Notes under the pieces: generated by a model | What the model saw: the letters and a program-made list of their open reading frames with translations, nothing else | Told to the model about the DNA's origin: nothing | Databases searched by the model: none | In this document: piece after piece, positions 12,191 through 23,496 of the stretch | How the letters are laid out: every line of letters begins with the position of its first letter | How positions within the stretch are numbered: position 1 is the stretch's first letter | Translations under genes and position numbers: made by a program | DNA from: Drosophila pseudoobscura | Lineage: Eukaryota; Arthropoda; Insecta; Diptera; Drosophilidae | DNA length: 64,000 nt | Assembly: GCF_009870125.1 (NCBI RefSeq) | Contig: NC_046683.1 | Location: forward strand, 51,785,869-51,849,868 | Direction of reading: 5' to 3'

Positions 12191-13541
12191 TTGACATGTG
12201 TCTTGGTATTCATATTTCTGATACCAATTGCTCGACTATAGCGTTTCTTCTTTCCACGAATAGGTAACAGCCCGAAATTGCGTTGTAATTAAATCAATTT
12301 ATATAAACCTTCAGGGGATCATATTGTCTGGCTTTTGTTTTACCATTCATGGCGGAACCGGGGCGGAACTTTCGTCAGCATTTCGGCTGTCCGAGTTCTG
12401 GGAATTTTCAGTTTTTCAAGTTCATTGACAACCAGCTTTGAGCAATGCATTCAGCAGTTGAGAAGGCTGGGAGACGAACCTTATACGGTTATTGCACTAA
12501 CAATCCAAAATCAAAAGCGACAAAAACATGTTGGATAATCCGTCTGCAAAAATATGATATAGGGTCTCGCATAACGGCGCTTCGATTTTGGTTGCTTAGA
12601 TCCGAAACTTTTTTGCTGCGGCGCCAGACATAATCCCTACAAAAAGGTTTGGTTTTCCTTATGCAATTCCTGTCCCGTAAGCAGGTCACGTTTTCTTTCC
12701 ATTCTTAGAAATGCATGGGTCCGGGTATCCTAATGCAAAGTTTGTGCATAAAAGCACGTCCCATAAATCACACAAATGCTCCCAATGACACTCTTCTTCC
12801 CGCAGGCATACATACATACTGGTAAATGTGATGTCTCAGGGCCTCTATTGAATTCTAATGCCGATTGCTGCACCAGGAAGTGCGTGCACACACCATGGAA
12901 TGGACAATCAATCGCTGGTCAATTGAATCTATTTGTGGCCAGCAATTGGGATTGATTGGTCATCGTTGAATGGCGTTGTAGGTAAGAATTGGGCCAAAAG
13001 TTCACCAGAATCTATCTAATTAAAGGTATCGTATCAGTGATGTCTCACATCTAGGATTTCCATAAGAAATCTTATCATTAGAAAAAGAATCAGAATCAGA
13101 AGTGCCATGAATCACCCGCCTCCACCTAATGATGAAATTGACAATTTGTCGAGTGCTTACGAGTGATTTTTCGGTGGGGAGTGGTTTTAGCATATCCCAT
13201 AGAAATTTCGGGTAGTCAAACCAGTTCAGTTGGCCTTCGAATACAATTATTATGCATTATATCGGCCCAGAACGATGACCCTGAGAGAACACGCATGAAT
13301 ATGTACACATTTGGTTACACAAATACGGGCACGCGGGGTGTGACGTCACGTCGCCAAGGTTCTCCACCAAAATCTGCCACCCTTTGAACTGCAAAACAAA
13401 ATCTGGGGTCCGCTTGAGACAATTATTATTAAATACTTAGCTACAATGCGTACATTACATTATTATATAAATTAAACACTACATCGCGGCAGCCAGCAGA
13501 ACATCTAGGTAGAATATCCATCTATTTCCAGTTTGGAGTGT
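12191..13541. other. Noncoding spacer
   Basis: Apart from the likely 3'UTR of the preceding gene (to ~12310), I see nothing supportable. ORFs at 12335-12633 overlap in several frames and show no coding bias. Confidence 0.55.
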
Positions 13542-13706
13542 TTATGTGCCCGAAAAGCTGCGGAAATTGTTCTTCAGCAGCAGCACAACAAAAAAAATGC
13601 CCACGGCAATCGTAAACAACTGCACGTTGATCACTTTGGAGTCGACGATGGCCTGGAGCATGTTGTAGATGCTTTCGTTGCGTACTTCGCCGCCACAGCA
13701 GTCCAT
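13542..13706 (-). CDS. Small single-pass membrane protein, 54 aa
   Basis: The ATG complementary to 13704-13706 opens a 54-residue frame: a Cys-containing hydrophilic head (MDCCGGEVRNESIYNML), then a hydrophobic segment at residues ~26-46 (VQLFTIAVGIFFVVLLLKN) and a short basic tail. This is the layout of small integral membrane proteins of mitochondria or ER. The frame extends 40 codons upstream, but the internal Met is the likelier start because the upstream part is poor in coding character and holds promoter-like DNA. It lies 0.6 kb downstream of UQCR-Q on the same strand. I do not recognise the family. Confidence 0.6.
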   Translation of the reverse strand: MDCCGGEVRNESIYNMLQAIVDSKVINVQLFTIAVGIFFVVLLLKNNFRSFSGT

Positions 13707-13775
13707 AAAGTAACTAATATTCAGTAAATCTAAATGTTTAAAACTATTGATCCGCTTCACACTTTTTTGTTTGCG

Positions 13776-13785
13776 AACAGCTGAC
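13776..13785. promoter_or_regulatory. Ohler motif 5-like E-box upstream of the small ORF
   Basis: AACAGCTGAC matches nine of ten positions of the Drosophila core-promoter motif AWCAGCTGWT and lies 70 bases upstream of the 54-residue ORF start, so it may be that gene's promoter. Position and match are seen; function is inferred. Confidence 0.35.
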
Positions 13786-14237
13786 AGTGCTGGAAAGCGA
13801 GAGCAGAGAGCTGAATTATGTGGCAACGCTCTGGCCTATTAACCCATTCGGAGCCGCTCCTAGACGATTTTTATATAAGTAGTTGATAGAAAACAGTGTT
13901 ACTGTTGTCAATTGTGGATTCTCATTGTAGACCACTCCTGTTTACTCCAACTTCTTTCACCTGGCTTGCGCTCCAATTCTTCAAATTTAATCGTTTTCAT
14001 TGGTATTTAAATGCCCAACGGCCCTTAATGGGTTAATTTGTGAACAGCTGCTGTCGTCGGTTTTAAATAAAAATTCTTTTATATTCTATATTCTCAGCAA
14101 TTTAAGCTGATTTACAATGTCAACGGAGGGGAAATAGACCACCAAGTGACCTTTATCAATTTATAACCGTATAAAAATACGTTTTTAGCAGGGAGGCGCA
14201 ACCAAAACACACAACTCTCTTGAACTGTGGGTTTAGT

Positions 14238-14243
14238 TTTATT
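14238..14243 (-). terminator. Polyadenylation signal of UQCR-Q
   Basis: TTTATT on the plus strand gives AATAAA on the minus strand, 57 bases past the UQCR-Q stop codon. Confidence 0.6.
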
Positions 14244-14299
14244 AATTAGTTTAACATAACTATTTGCTAATGTGTGGAGACGAACAATAAAATCCCTGC

Positions 14300-14625
14300 T
14301 TATTGGTCGTTCTCATAGTCAGCGGGGTTCTTGCGCAGCAGAGCGGTGTGCTTACGCTCGGTCAGATCGTAGATCAGGTATCCAATGATGAAAGCTGCAA
14401 TCCAACAACGGTTTTATGTTTGCCAACAAGAATTTGAGGATTCTACTTACGTGGAGCCACAATAAAGACATTGGAGCGGAAACGACGGACCATGTTGGGC
14501 ACTCCATTGCTGATGGCACCGGCAAAAGCGCGCTGCTCGAAGGGCGACAGCTTGTAGGTGATAATGCCGTGCACCTTGGCAAGATTGCCGAAGTGGGCTC
14601 CGTTCAAAATCGACGACAGACGCAT
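14300..14625 (-). CDS. UQCR-Q: Cytochrome b-c1 complex subunit 8 (UQCR-Q)
   Basis: Two coding exons, 14625-14451 and 14394-14300, join in phase to give 89 residues, the usual length for fly QCR8. QCR8 is a small structural subunit of respiratory complex III in the mitochondrial inner membrane, next to cytochrome b. Recognisable points are the N-terminal FGNLAKVHGIITYKLSPFEQ stretch, a membrane helix starting near VFIVAPPFIIGYLIYDL, and the family-typical C-terminus RKNPADYEND. The intron (14395-14450) has a GTAAG donor and TTGCAG acceptor; the splice creates the Pro-Pro of VAPPF. A pyrimidine-rich CCCCCAG sits 8 bases upstream of the ATG, so a 5'UTR intron is likely. Confidence 0.96.
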
Positions 14626-14950
14626 ATTTCAAGCTGGGGGAAGAAGGAGACTACTTTAGCAACAACACAAAAAGTTAACCAGTATCTGGATGAAGACACA
14701 AATGGTTATTATAAACATTATGCACTAGCACTCTTGGCCCCAGAGGTTATGTAATTTTTTCACTACGTCGCCGAACCAGACTGCGGCTGAGAACGTCTGC
14801 TCGCAGGGCTCGATCGCTGCACTTTTGGCACCAAAATAATTATGCATATTTATAGAGCCCAGCACCTGCCACTTGGGAAAATTATGACGCCAAATTTTAC
14901 CTTGATTTTGATGATTTTTGATTTTTCAACGCAAGACGTCCGTCTTTGGC

Positions 14951-14974
14951 AGTGTGACCGCAGACTTATCGATA
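14951..14974 (-). promoter_or_regulatory. Ohler motif 1 plus DRE, probable UQCR-Q promoter
   Basis: Minus strand CGGTCACACT (14951-14960) matches the core of Drosophila core-promoter motif 1 (YGGTCACACTR), and a perfect DRE, TATCGATA, lies at 14967-14974. This pair is typical of TATA-less housekeeping promoters. The distance to the UQCR-Q ATG (about 330 bp) fits a transcript with a short 5'UTR intron. Confidence 0.55.
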
Positions 14975-15069
14975 AAATATGCCCTCAGAAATGTACCAAA
15001 ATATACTGTATCATTTTAAAAATATACCGTAAATATACTGACGAGTTCAAGTTCTGTTTTACATATTCC

Positions 15070-15480
15070 TCGTTTTTGATATTCCGACGAATATTACTAG
15101 CTATATAGAACATTTAGCCATGCCCACATAATTTAAGCCCATTGATGAATAAATTTTCTAGTTAACTGGCCAGTTTGTAGTCCTTGCTTTTATTGTATTT
15201 TGACTAAAGCAAGGTTTAAACAAAATAGTTCAACAAAAAAAACAGTCGCAATGACGACTAATTCCTGGTTATTCTTTCTTCCGTCGAATATTCCCAGCTA
15301 TATAGATCTCTCAATTTTGCCCAGATAGTTTCAAATGATTGCTGAAACAATTCTAATCAGGATTAACTACTTTTAAGTACTTGCATGTTTTTTGTTTTGA
15401 CAAAAACACGGTTGATCATTTTACATTTGACATGTAACATGCGCGGCGCCATCTGTTGGTGGTTATCAAAACAACCAGAA
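15070..15480. repeat. Dispersed repeat, copy A, with CTCF-like site
   Basis: This stretch aligns collinearly with 24545-24840. Shared words include GAATATTA near a GCTA block, TGATGAATAAATTTT, TTTTGACTAAA/TTTTGTCTAAA with AAGGTTT, and the nearly identical TTTACATTTGACATGTAACA followed by GCCATCTGTTGGTGGTT. At 15445-15455 the minus strand reads CAGATGGCGCC, which fits the Drosophila CTCF core AGRKGGCGC. A partial extra copy of the GAATATT...GCTATATAGA block lies near 15290. No coding sequence is visible. Family identity unknown. Confidence 0.65.
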
Positions 15481-15896
15481 ATATATTTTGAAAAATAAAA
15501 TTTTGGTGTTGCTAAAATTTTATAATTTGTATGGAATATATCAAAGAAAAGACGTGAAGTAAAAATAAAATATATTACTTGATGATATCATGAAGATTAT
15601 GACTAATACTTCAAGCTTTATTAATAATTCTGAAGTAAAATAAAAATAAAATTCTTTCATGCATTGGTATTCTAATTGTATACAAAAATGTAATTTATGT
15701 GTATATAGTATATATATTTATGATCAGTATTTGTACAACTATGAGATGATGCATCTTACAACATAATTAGTATAATTATTTGCGTAAAAAAGAGCAACAC
15801 AAATAGACAAGATTTCACATTTATATGGCAACAATTGCGTTGTATACATATGTATGTACAATAACAATATTCCTTCTTTGAATATCTCTCTCTCGT

Positions 15897-18800
15897 TTAT
15901 AAAACATAGACAAAGGTCCAGTAGAGCGCATTGAAGGCCAGAAACATCACTGGAAAGAGGAAACGCGATCGCCGATCTATCCACATGGCAATCTCCTGCG
16001 GTGTCATGGTTGTAAATGTGGGCGGCGTCTCCTTCTTTTCTTTGTCGATGTCAATTATATGCTCATTGCTCATCCGCTCACTAGATATGGACACATTGTC
16101 GGCACACTCGGTCTTAATGATGGGCAGATTTGGCTGTAGTGATAAGGAGTGCAAGGATTAGCACACAGACTTCGATTGGTCTTTATTTCATACTCACATG
16201 AACTGTTAGGTAATTGTTATAGCCATGATTTACGTTGCCATTGCCATTGCGAACGCTCTCTGTGCTGGAAACGATATTGTCCAGGCTCGAGCATGATCTG
16301 GCTCTGGAATCGTTGCTGAGACTGCCGCCCATCTGACGACGCGATGGGCGTGGCGTGAGTGTAGACTTGATGATGTATTTGCTGTTGACCTTCTTCAGCT
16401 CGATATTCTCCTTGCGACGCCAGATCGTGTTGACGAAGGCGAACTCCACCAGGCTTCCAAAAATGAAGAAGGTACAGCCCAGAAACCAAACCTCCGACAC
16501 CTTGATGTAGCTAACCTTTGGCAGGTTTTTACTCTGCGATGACGACAACGTGATGAACGACAACATGGTGCTGGTTCCTGTGCAAGAATCAATCATTTAT
16601 AAGAAGTATTTCCCTAATAGTTAAGATTCAGCTGACTTACCTAACATTATGCGCGGCGGGGAGGCATCTGCCTGAAGCCAGAAGGACACCCACGATATGG
16701 CCACAATCATCATGGAGGGGAGATAGTAGTCCAGCAAATAGAAACCAATTTCACGCCTCAAATTCACAGTAAAGCTCAGAGAACTGTAGTCACCCACTAA
16801 AAAAAATTATGAATTTAGTAATATCTTAATAAAAAATTCATTTTAATAGCTCTTACGAAATGCACCGTGACGTAGATTGATTTCATCCGAGTGCACGATG
16901 GTTGTGTTGTGCCAGAACTTTTCCATGTTGTACTCTGTAAGTCGCATTTCCGGATCAAAAGAGATGGGCGACCGCTCCTCCCATTCGAGAACCAGATCCG
17001 AGGTATTGTACATCCCTGAAAGATCAAGAAATCGTTTTATATATAGGTGAGGTTTTATGACAAATGGTTTTGCTTACAGCTCTCTATAACTGTGGAGCAG
17101 AGCTGCTGGTCAAACGGGAATTTCTTGAAGTTCATCCAGCAATACAGTGAGGCCTGCATGCGCGTGGATAGGATGACATTCCCCTCTGGTGACAACGAGG
17201 TCAGCACATCCTTCTCGTCTGTGCCCAGAATGCTGGACTCTCGTTCATTGGCAAAGAAGATGTGCGGCAGCCACAGGCGTTCGCTCAGATGCTTCTGGCC
17301 CAGAATATTGTCATCTCTCTGGAAGGCCTTGTAGGCCAGTCGCTTGTCCTGGAACCTGAGCTGCAGCAGGGCGTGCATCTTGAACTGCAACAGATCCGAG
17401 TTTAAATTCTGCAGGAAGTACACATAGATGCGTGTCTTCACCACAATGGGTAGCCGTTTGGCGTCACTGTCGTATTCTGGGGGTAAAACATTTATGATGA
17501 TGGATTCTCTAACTTTAGGTGCATGCCAGATCCTTACCAATGGGTCGCTCTAACCGATCATAGCGGCAGACATGGGTCAGAGTCTGTATAAGCTGGGAAT
17601 GCTGCATGTATGAAGCATTGGCCAGAGAGGGACAGTCCTGGTCCTCCACAGTATCGATAGTGGCCCTGGAAAAGTATAGGAGAGGTTAGAAACGGAAAGG
17701 AGAGGAGAGAAAGCTTCAAGTGCCTGCGATCAGATGACACATAATCCAGGTATTATAACTCATTTTTATATGCATACTAATACTAAACCTTGCACAAAAG
17801 CAAACGAACTATAAAAAAAAATTCATAAAAAATTATTTTGCAATTATTTCGAGCAACTCTCTTTGAAAGTGACACAATTTATGGGCAAGTGCTCCCCATT
17901 TTATGATTCCATTTAAAATAATTCTTACTTGAAAAGGTCTGTGAGAAGCACTCCAGAGCACCCAAGCTCTACAGCTCCACAGCTCAGCAGCAGCTGTGCA
18001 AGCTCATTTGGAGTTACCTTAAATCATCAATATATTGCAATAAGCCAAATAAATATTTGTCTCCTCTGTCCGGCAGCTTGCTTTCTTTTTATTTTATTAT
18101 CATGTATTTTTCCGCTATTTGTTTGCTTGCGCAACCACAAAGAGTATTCGATTCAATTAATTGATGTGACCTGCTCCCACAGCAGGAAACTAATTATAGC
18201 CTATATTGATATAGCACCCAGATCTTGAACTTATCCGATAACAAAGCTACGACCTTTCGCACATGAAAGAAAAAAAGCCGCCCTGTAAATATTTCTCAGT
18301 TGATTTCGGTTTTCGGTTTCTTATTGCGCATTCGAAGAGTACGTTAATTAAATTCTAATCTTAATTCTTCTGGGGATTTATTTAGGCAGTTGGCCAGGAT
18401 TTTATCAGTGGCTTTAAGGGTTCTCTACACCCAGACAAAAAAGGCAAGACATTTTAAATATTTACACTTCAAATTTTACAGCCATAGATTTTCTCCGGGA
18501 AAGGATATTCTAAAAAACAAAGTGTTTTCACCTACATTTTGACATTAGTATGAAAAACATTTGATTTAAATCTACATATATTTCTTAAAAATGTTGTATA
18601 AATGCATTCTATTTATTTTAAAGTTTTTTATATTAAGATTAAATATTGACCTCATTAAAATGACTTTTTAATACCATAGAAATTCACTATGTTTGTATTT
18701 AAAAACCGAATATTTCATTTAAATATGTACATATGTGTGCTTTCTTGTTTCTGTGTTTCTAGAAAGTTCCAAAGTATTGCAAAAATATCTATAAAACAAT

Positions 18801-19427
18801 ATTTCACAGTTTTTTTTTGTGATATCAGGAAATGTTTATAAACAAAATAATTACCAAATTCTATGATGTGTAACCCTTTCTTATTACCTCACTCTTTCTT
18901 ATCAGTTCCAACATAAACATTTTCTCGTGTACATCTTCAGATTTCATTTCCATTATCAGAACAGAAATTCTTGAAGTTATTTTATCAATGGAATCTTTAT
19001 GTAGATGGGGATCACCATTTTCAAAATGAATGGTATTTCCCTTCTACGCGTACTCTCTCCTGCACAATTTGTCATCTTTTTCTGCTTGTTTGAGGCAGAC
19101 AAAAAGTTCCATAAATTGTTGCCAATTTACTGAGAAAGCAGCCCCAACTCTTGTTAACATTTTTTTTATCAGACACCCACCGATACATACATATCCATTT
19201 TAATGTTTTATCAGACATTTGAAGAGCTAAAAATATAGCTAAATATAGCTATATATAGCTAAAGTATCTGCTTTCTTATTTTTTCAAAAAGTCTTCAGAA
19301 AGGAAAGGGGGGAATTTCCCAAGGTAAGACTTTCAAGATTCATGACTTACCCAATTGAGGCTTGAAAGAGGACGAGGATTGAGCCGAAGATCAATGTAGT
19401 CCACAAAACATTCCTGGAGTGATTCAT
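15897..19427 (-). CDS. CG7589: Cys-loop ligand-gated chloride channel, pHCl-2/hodor group
   Basis: Seven coding exons (19427-19351, 17665-17538, 17476-17078, 17015-16857, 16796-16641, 16577-16198, 16133-15897) join in phase to 511 residues. A signal peptide (MNHSRNVLWTTLIFGSILVL, cut near ASIG) leads into an extracellular ligand domain whose cys-loop, C181-WMNFKKFPFDQQL-C195, has the canonical 13 intervening residues. TM1 starts near residue 271; M2 follows a PPR triplet (301-303), the position where anion-selective receptors carry PAR-type sequence; M3 is at ~335-355; a Ser-rich cytoplasmic loop and a last helix (FPVMFLAFNALYWTFVYVL) finish the protein. The family forms pentameric plasma-membrane chloride channels gated by pH, metal ions or transmitters. 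The symbol rests on subfamily resemblance and neighbours UQCR-Q and QIL1; CG6927 or hodor are alternatives. Intron 1 (17666-19350) is 1.7 kb. Confidence 0.92.
18428..18665. repeat. Second dispersed repeat, copy 1 (in receptor intron 1)
   Basis: Aligns with 32626-32790: shared ACCCAG followed by an A-run, TTTAATATTTACAC-like words, an ATAGATTTTCTCCG block, CATTARTATGAAAA, and ATATTAAGATTA near the far end. A/T rich with no coding. Possibly an old MITE; terminal repeats are not obvious. Confidence 0.5.
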
Positions 19428-22400
19428 GTTGATTTTGGTTTACAATTTGGTTGGGTTTTGATTTGGTTTCCTTTAACTTTGGCTAAGTTATTCTTTGGGC
19501 TGGCCGAATGGGGAATGATTCGAAGTTAAATGCTCATGTTTCACACGACCTGCTCGCGCACATTCACATTCACTTTGCACACATTCACTTCGAAAAAAAA
19601 TGCAAATTCAATTCAATTCTTAATGTTCTATGGCACACTCGTAGTTCTTAATGTTCTCTCGAGGACGATCGCCAGTTGCCAGTCTGTTTGTGTCTGTTTC
19701 TCCAGCTCCAGTCGCTGGCGTTTTGAACTCGCGCTGCGTTTGCGCCCCACAGAAATACCTGGGCTATACCGCTGCTGCTCGGCTCGGCTCTGCTCTGCTT
19801 AGGTGCGCTGCTGTCGACGCCGACGCCTCAATGAGCACTGAGGGGGAGGCGAAGCTCGTGCGGTTCGTGTAGCTCTCAGCGTGTCGGTTTTTTTTTTTTT
19901 TTTTTGGGAAGCCTGATAAGACCAGTTAATGTTCTGTGTTACTTTTCTATTGGGATGGCAGCCCCTCCCACCCGCAACAATGGCAACAGCAGACAGTGCA
20001 GCAGCAGCAGCAGCAGAATCAGAGACGGAGGCAGAGGCAGACAGAGGTTCGGTGCGTTCAACAGCTCAAAGGCAACAGCGCAGGGTCGCCTGGGGATCGG
20101 CTCACTTATAAGCAGCGCCAACCGAGAGCACACTTTGTAGATCTACAGATATCTAATGGGTATACGAATGCGTTGGTCATATCGGAAGCAATGCTGCGAA
20201 ATACAAACCGGTATGACAGTCGTCTTGGAAAATGCACAGAAACAGAATAAATAAACGTAACATTTCAGAAGGCACTGAAAATGCAGTCTAGATGCAGTTG
20301 CATTTCTTGTTTTGATGATTAGTCAGGGGAGCACACGCAAGTACATCCAACTAATTACGACAACGCTTAGCCACAGGGGAGTGGAAGTGTGAGGGATCTG
20401 TTTGCTCAAGTGTGTCCCGCCCACGCTTCCGACTGGCTTGCAATGTTTGCGGCCAGAGCACGCTCTACCTTCAAGATCTCTCTCCTCCTCTACCATGTAC
20501 ATATCTCTATCCATCAACTGATAACTGGTAGTAGTTATATAAGTGCTGTGCTACAGGTTCAACAAACTTGTCATTGTCCTCAAACTAAACTGATTTTGCC
20601 TTAGCAAAAACTATTCAATTCTTATCAGCTTACTCGTACAATAGCGATTATGCGATGTGCGATGCGCGATCCTCCTGGTTGAATAAACCCCTGTCCGCCA
20701 GCCAGCGATCGATCCAAGGGATTATGCTCAGAGGTCGATCTATCCACCCACTCCTCAAAAAAACAAAAAGGTATTAACAATAATAATGAGGCTTGGCAAA
20801 AAGCGAAGCTAAAGCAGCGACGTGACACAGAATTAAGAGTGTGACAATAATTGAATATATTGAATATATGACAAATGGCCAATTGCGAATGAGTTGTTAA
20901 TAACGTTTTGTCAAACACAATAAGTTGCCATGATACTACGAGTACTCGTAGACAGTAGTCTGAAACCTGAGTGGATGGATCGTGAGTGCTGTTCGGTTAT
21001 GATTGAATGATTTATTTGCCGGAATGAGGTATGAGTCTGCGACTGAGATAAATGGAAGAAAATATAGTTTCAAAGAGTTTTTTTGAGCACGAGTATTTAT
21101 ATTTTATTTAACTATGGAATATAATTAAGGGGAAGAAAATTAAATTAAATCTGTCTATCTTTACATCCTGTCTATCAATGGAACGCTCTTTAATAAATCC
21201 TGGAAATCCCAGAAGATCTGAAGAGGATTCCGATTTTCAGAAATATATATTTATATTCTTAGTGATTCAACCAATAAAAAGGTTTATGGCAAGCAATTAG
21301 TCCAACTCCGTTCCTAGAATTTATAAGAAGACACATTTGCCTACGTCAATTCTTAGCCCATAGTTCTCTCAATTTCTCACCCTCTTATCGTGGGTGTTAT
21401 TTTGGGAACTTTAATTAAATGAAATGCTCGTAGCTGTAGCTGAGCAAATTTGATCTGCGAATATTTAACAAGAAAGCTTATTTAATTATTGTTCGCATTG
21501 CCAGTGCAAACAGGAGGCCATTTCTATTCAAGAGGCTGGCAGTGTCACAGCTAATTTGGCAAGGGGAAAAGGCAGTACTTGTTGGCCTTATCGCCGTACG
21601 GTGCGGTGCGGTGCTGTTTCCTGACGCTTCTGGGGTATCTTCGACTGTTTACCGGAGTCATTGCCATGGTATGATCTTGTGAGGGGGAGGTGTTGCTTGC
21701 TGTGGGACCATGCCTTCGTGTTGTGTACCTTTTAGAGGTTAAACATTTATTTGCTCCGATTTTTATGGGTCGCTGGCAATGTGATTTTCCCATATTTGTC
21801 CACAAATATTGGCTATTTATGTACATATGTACATCTTCTTTCTTTGCAACTGTGCGGCAATGAAGTCCTGGGGGCACGTGATCTGGCTCGATATTTCAGA
21901 GGCTTCGCCGCTTGCTGCGAGGAGAGGAGATCTACAGATCGGGCATTCTGTCTGCGATGCCAGGTGGGTGAGTCACCTAAGAGAGGGTCTGCAGGCATTG
22001 GGGGTGGGTGCGGTACGTACGAGTAGTATCTTTATCTCAAGACAACATCAGCTGGCAGGCAGTAGACAGTTGCTTGTGTTTGGATCGCTAAAGCCAATAA
22101 ACAAGCGAAAAGTTTCATTAATTAAAACACAAAAAAGAAAAAATTGGGTATGCTCTGTAAATAAACGGCAGCAACTACCAACGGGCGACAAGGGCAATGG
22201 CAATGGCAATGGCTATAGCGATTGGGAAATATGTATCATAAATAGAATTGCAAATAATCGAAATTAAAAGTATTCGACCATTGTATAGTATGTATTACCG
22301 GGCAGATCAGATAATCAGGACTGGGCACGGGCACTTGAGTGGTCTGCCTAAAATTAAACAATGACAGTTTGAACGAGTTGGGATGGCCGGCCACTCAGTC

Positions 22401-22632
22401 ATTCGGGTTCGGTCTATCTATTTTTTTTTTTTGGGACTTTAGGCTCTCTCTGGCTGGGATTTTTACCAGGTACGAGATATGTTCGTTTTAGGTAGCCCAA
22501 TTGGGGCACTAAATTGTTATCAACTAGAGGCGTACGCCTTGCCTTCAATGACGTCTTTTGGGTTTAGTATTTAGATGTGTTCCGCGCGTCCTAGAGCAGT
22601 GTTTAATATTTGCCTTTGCCACTGTGGGGCGT
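19428..22632. other. Receptor 5' region and noncoding spacer
   Basis: The 5'UTR and promoter of the receptor gene (transcribed leftwards) must lie in the first part. A TTATATAAG box at 20533-20541 (plus strand) has no obvious gene after it. A poly-T run lies at 19888-19905 and a CAG-rich run at 19995-20015. Remaining ORFs are low complexity. Confidence 0.5.
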
Positions 22633-23001
22633 ATGCGTAATGTGATGTTGACACTGGGCCAAATCAGAGCGGAAGCTGCTGTAAAATGTCAACCATACGT
22701 TGCTTTGCTGCGTTGGAAAAGCCAAGCAATGAAGCTGACTCAGATGAATAACATGACGCGGCCCACCTCTCCGTCTTTTGTCTTTTATCAGAGCCTTATC
22801 AAGAGTCTGCTATACTCCCGGCTATACTATATAGTAATTGCCAATCTCGAACATCGCCTTGTTTACAGCAATAATTTCGTGTCAACTGCATCTAGAGGCA
22901 TCTACGCGGCGGTTGCCACAATTCAACAGCGCGTGGGACGCTTGAGAAACATGGGCCAAAAGATGACAGATTTTATTCACGTGCTACCATCATCGTGGTA
23001 G
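22633..23001 (+). CDS. Unrecognised ORF, 122 aa
   Basis: The first ATG in the frame is at 22633; the frame is open further upstream to ~22558, so an earlier exon may exist (a weak TATTTAG acceptor-like site lies at ~22568). The protein is basic with balanced composition, unlike the low-complexity frames nearby: MRNVMLTLGQIRAEAAVKCQ at the start, a central hydrophobic stretch (SLLYSRLYYIVIANLEHRL) and a C-terminal helix-like region ending in MGQKMTDFIHVLPSSW. An AATAAA at 23073-23078, 72 bases past the stop, supports a transcript ending here. It faces QIL1 tail to tail. Function unknown; a rapidly evolving or lineage-specific gene is possible. Confidence 0.45.
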   Translation: MRNVMLTLGQIRAEAAVKCQPYVALLRWKSQAMKLTQMNNMTRPTSPSFVFYQSLIKSLLYSRLYYIVIANLEHRLVYSNNFVSTASRGIYAAVATIQQRVGRLRNMGQKMTDFIHVLPSSW

Positions 23002-23496
23002 GGTATCGTAGTGTTTTAGCTAGCCAAATACAAAATCCGAGCTGAAACGGAACTTTGGGTTGGGACAGGGCCAATAAATCAGTGGACGACGTGTTTTTTC
23101 GTTTGTTTGGCGAGGCATCCTACGTAGACAGCAAGATCCAAATAAATTATCTGGCAGAACTCACAAAGTAAATAGCCACATCATTCGGATGCATACAGTT
23201 GTATAAAAATGCATATCTCACTAAATAATAGGGTGTCTGCCTAACCTTCTGGTTTTTAAATAAGTTGAGTAGACAATCTGTTGTTACATTTCACGGCGAT
23301 CTTCACGCTAAAATAATCATTTTTATTACTTAACTAGAAGAGGGAACCCCTCAATCGTTTAAGTATTCAGAGCACAGATGATTTGTCACTTTGCTGGTGT
23401 TGTGTGTGGGCATGCAGGGGAAAAAAATTATACACTTAATATAACTAACACAAAACAGCCTGGCATATAATAGAACATAGTAGGGCACATAGGGGC
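23002..23496. other. Convergent intergenic gap
   Basis: Contains the likely 3' ends of the 122-aa ORF (+) and of QIL1 (-). TTTATT at 23332-23337 gives AATAAA on the minus strand, 160 bases past the QIL1 stop. Confidence 0.5.
23073..23078 (+). terminator. Polyadenylation signal for the 122-aa ORF
   Basis: AATAAA 72 bases downstream of the stop codon of the preceding ORF, followed by a G/T-rich stretch (ACGTGTTTTTTCG) near 23091. Confidence 0.4.

Noticed and set aside
20525-20604. TTATATAAG box as a plus-strand promoter
   Set aside because: TATA-like spacing is plausible but no gene or credible ORF follows within several hundred bases.
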